A stretch of DNA of 17,337 nucleotides from Bacteroidales bacterium. Lineage in GTDB: Bacteria > Bacteroidota > Bacteroidia > Bacteroidales > NBLH01. Of the stretch, positions 15,743 to 17,337 are shown in pieces. Below the pieces are notes generated by a model. It made no database searches. It worked only from the letters and a program-made list of their open reading frames with translations, and was not told where the DNA came from. Where the stretch lies: the NCBI GenBank assembly GCA_027083715.1, contig JALWNR010000326.1, forward strand, positions 1 through 17,337. Direction: 5' to 3'. A program made the translations under genes and the position numbers. Position 1 is the stretch's first letter; the number at the start of each line of letters is the position of its first letter.

Positions 15743-15790
15743 AATCAATTCATTATCAGGGTTTAAATTATACACAATTAAGTAAAAAGT

Positions 15791-16780
15791 ATGAAATTCA
15801 GCATTATAATTCCCGTATATAACCGCCCCGATGAAGTGGAAGAGCTTTTGGAAAGTCTTGATCAGCAATCAAAGAAAAATTTTGAATTAATTATCGTTGA
15901 AGACGGTTCTGAAATAAAATGTGGGCACATTGTTCGTGTACACAAAGCCGATTATCCGGTAAAATATTTTTATAAAAGTAACGGTGGTCCTGCTTCGGCA
16001 CGAAATTACGGCATGAGCAAAGCCAATTATGATTATTTCATATTTTTCGATTCGGATTGTATTATACCACCTGCATATTTTGAAATTGTAACAAAATCAC
16101 TCACAGAAAATTATGTAGATGCCTACGGAGGACCGGATGCGGCGCACGAAAGTTTTACTCCCATTCAAAAAGCCATCAGCTATTCCATGACTTCATTTTT
16201 TACCACAGGCGGTATTCGGGGAGGAAATGAAAAAATGGAGCAATTTAAGCCACGTAGTTTTAATATGGGCTACTCCCGTGCAGTTTATGAAAAAACAGGT
16301 GGTTTTTCCAATATGCGTTTTGGCGAGGATGTGGATATGAGCCTAAAAATACTTGCCGGGGGGTTTCAAACAAAACTGATCAAAGAAGCCTTTGTTTACC
16401 ACAAAAGACGAACAAATTTTCGCCAGTTTTACAAACAAGTACATAATTCAGGTATTGCCCGAATTAATTTGTTTTTGCGTCATCCGAAATCATTAAAAGT
16501 AGTACATCTTTTTCCTGCTGTTTTTATGTTGGGAAGTATTTTATTACTGATAATGAGCCTGTCTGTATGGTGGTCTGTTTTACCCTTGTTGTTTTTTATA
16601 CTAATGATTTTTACAGATGCCACCTTAAAATACAATTCTGTAAAAATAGGTATTTTATCGGTAGTTGCCGCATTTATTCAACTTTTTGGCTACGGTAGCG
16701 GTTTTTTAAAAGCGGTTTGGAAAAGATTAATTCTGAACAGGAAAGAATTTCATGCATTCAGGGAGAATTTTTACGAGTAA
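15791..16780 (+). CDS. Family 2 glycosyltransferase with C-terminal membrane segments
   Basis: This 329-residue protein starts with the GT-A fold pattern: FSIIIPVYNRPDEVEELLES (4-23), then IIVEDGS with D38, SNGGPASARNYG, and FIFFDSD with the DxD metal motif D87-x-D89. Further down, AYGGPDAAHE and the acceptor-base segment MRFGEDVDMSLKIL (E179, D180) support a catalytic GT2 enzyme. The last ~90 residues hold two or three hydrophobic helices (VVHLFPAVFMLGSILLLIMS; VLPLLFFILMIF; VVAAFIQLFGYGSGF). It is probably inner-membrane anchored and acts on a lipid-linked or cell-surface glycan, using an NDP-sugar not identifiable here. No other polysaccharide gene is visible nearby. Confidence 0.93.
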   Translation: MKFSIIIPVYNRPDEVEELLESLDQQSKKNFELIIVEDGSEIKCGHIVRVHKADYPVKYFYKSNGGPASARNYGMSKANYDYFIFFDSDCIIPPAYFEIVTKSLTENYVDAYGGPDAAHESFTPIQKAISYSMTSFFTTGGIRGGNEKMEQFKPRSFNMGYSRAVYEKTGGFSNMRFGEDVDMSLKILAGGFQTKLIKEAFVYHKRRTNFRQFYKQVHNSGIARINLFLRHPKSLKVVHLFPAVFMLGSILLLIMSLSVWWSVLPLLFFILMIFTDATLKYNSVKIGILSVVAAFIQLFGYGSGFLKAVWKRLILNRKEFHAFRENFYE

Positions 16781-16796
16781 TACCCTTTTTTTGATT

Positions 16797-16909
16797 AATA
16801 ACAGCACACATATTAGAACACGAATGACATGGACTAAACGGGTTATCGCAAATTTTTATACGTGAATATTCGTCAAATCCGTATCATCTATGTTCTAAAA
16901 ACTGTTATT
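16797..16909. repeat. 113-bp imperfect palindromic repeat
   Basis: AATAACAG (16797-16804) mirrors CTGTTATT (16902-16909), and TTAGAACA (16813-16820) mirrors TGTTCTAA (16891-16898). Further in, ACGAATGACATGGAC on the left resembles the complement of TCCGTATCATCTA on the right, with mismatches. The centre (about 16850) is AT-rich. The unit shape, with TAGAACA ends and runs of ATGACACGGA-like sequence, recalls a dispersed palindromic repeat I have seen in Bacteroidota, here much diverged. It occupies most of the spacer before the LytTR gene; beyond it only an AT-rich stretch remains. Confidence 0.7.
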
Positions 16910-16940
16910 TAACATATCTAAAACCATAGGGTAAAATTAG

Positions 16941-17252
16941 TTGATTTTGTATTATTGCTATACCAATAAACCAATTAAACTCCCTTTGAAAGATGGTAAT
17001 ATTTTAATTCATCCTGATGAGATTATTTATTTATCATCAAAAAACAAAACAGCCGCCGTATATTTAGAAAACAATGAAAAGCTCTATGTTGTTAAAAGTA
17101 TTGGAAAATTAGAAGAACTTTTGGATGAAGCTTATTTTTTCAGATGCCACTGCAAACATATTGTTAATCTGCAAAAAATCAGAAAAATCAAAAAAGGATA
17201 TACAGCTATTAAATTAAATAACGGAACGGCAATATTAGTTTCGCGCTATTGA
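16941..17252 (+). CDS. Orphan LytTR DNA-binding domain protein, possibly interrupted by TGA
   Basis: The frame encodes a LytTR-type DNA-binding domain alone, without a receiver. The segments ILIHPDEIIYLSS (about 21-33), KLYVVKSIGKLEELLDE, FFRCHCKHIVNLQKIRKIKKG, and ILVSRY fit the ten-strand fold (family consensus FFRxHRSYIVNL, SRRY). There is no ATG near the start. A TAG immediately precedes the TTG at 16941, so a TTG start or loss of the original start is required. The stop TGA (17250-17252) cuts in where LytTR domains normally continue into a final helix. The next 21 in-frame codons (17253-17315) read KKEFREALNSF and more before TAG 17316-17318, just the residues expected there. The gene is therefore either truncated and decaying, or an error or readthrough lies at the TGA. 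Its upstream spacer holds a palindromic repeat. Confidence 0.65.
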   Translation: MILYYCYTNKPIKLPLKDGNILIHPDEIIYLSSKNKTAAVYLENNEKLYVVKSIGKLEELLDEAYFFRCHCKHIVNLQKIRKIKKGYTAIKLNNGTAILVSRY

Positions 17253-17337
17253 AAAAAAGAATTCAGGGAAGCGTTAAACAGTTTTTGTACAGACAATAAA
17301 GATTGTAGGATAGGATAGTAATTAATTGATTATCAGC

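Noticed and set aside
17250..17252. TGA read as tryptophan (alternative genetic code)
   Set aside because: Other genes in the window end in TGA and encode Trp with TGG, so the standard bacterial code applies.

Overview
This window looks like an ordinary chromosomal stretch of an AT-rich Bacteroidota (Bacteroidales or Flavobacteriales-like) genome. Supporting signs are Bacteroidota-type promoters (TTTG, about 20 nt, then TAnnTTTG), weak or absent Shine-Dalgarno sequences, a FadL/OmpP1-type outer-membrane protein, lipoproteins with a Cys followed by charged residues, futalosine-pathway menaquinone chemistry and an orphan LytTR protein. I see no rRNA, tRNA, CRISPR array, phage, transposase or conjugation gene.

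Layout. Positions 1-5612 hold the tail of a membrane protein, a FadL-like outer-membrane protein and futalosine hydrolase (both minus), folE (plus, divergent from the hydrolase), a decayed four-helix-bundle gene inside a phased inverted repeat, a PLP aminotransferase, and a convergent secreted lipoprotein. A perfect hairpin lies between the last two. Positions 5676-7126 are a small operon of an AlkD-like HEAT-repeat protein and a Bax-inhibitor-1 family membrane protein.

Positions 7078-8779 hold the most interesting arrangement. A near-consensus promoter inside the end of the Bax-inhibitor gene is followed by an 18-codon ORF with two Cys-Cys-Cys runs, then a strong intrinsic terminator, then a class V (cysteine-desulfurase-like) PLP enzyme. 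This is the layout expected of a cysteine-sensing transcription attenuator. It is inferred from sequence only, and the terminator could simply end the upstream gene.

Positions 8778-9172 are a roughly 310-bp nested inverted-repeat element whose termini resemble the hairpin at 4676-4752. Positions 9173-11946 hold a predicted outer-membrane barrel with a 45-residue lipoprotein upstream (minus), a nitroreductase and an unrecognised coiled-coil protein (both plus). A bidirectional terminator separates the last from gapA (minus). gapA and a LuxC-like acyl-CoA reductase share a compact divergent promoter region. The reductase begins a probable operon with miaA and a Nudix hydrolase. The right end holds 8-bp degenerate tandem repeats, a family 2 glycosyltransferase, a 113-bp palindromic repeat, and a short LytTR gene that lacks an ATG and has a TGA before its expected C-terminal helix.

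Most genes are housekeeping: pterin/folate (folE), menaquinone (mqnB), glycolysis (gapA), tRNA modification (miaA), nucleotide hydrolysis and redox. The novelty lies in the intergenic spaces.
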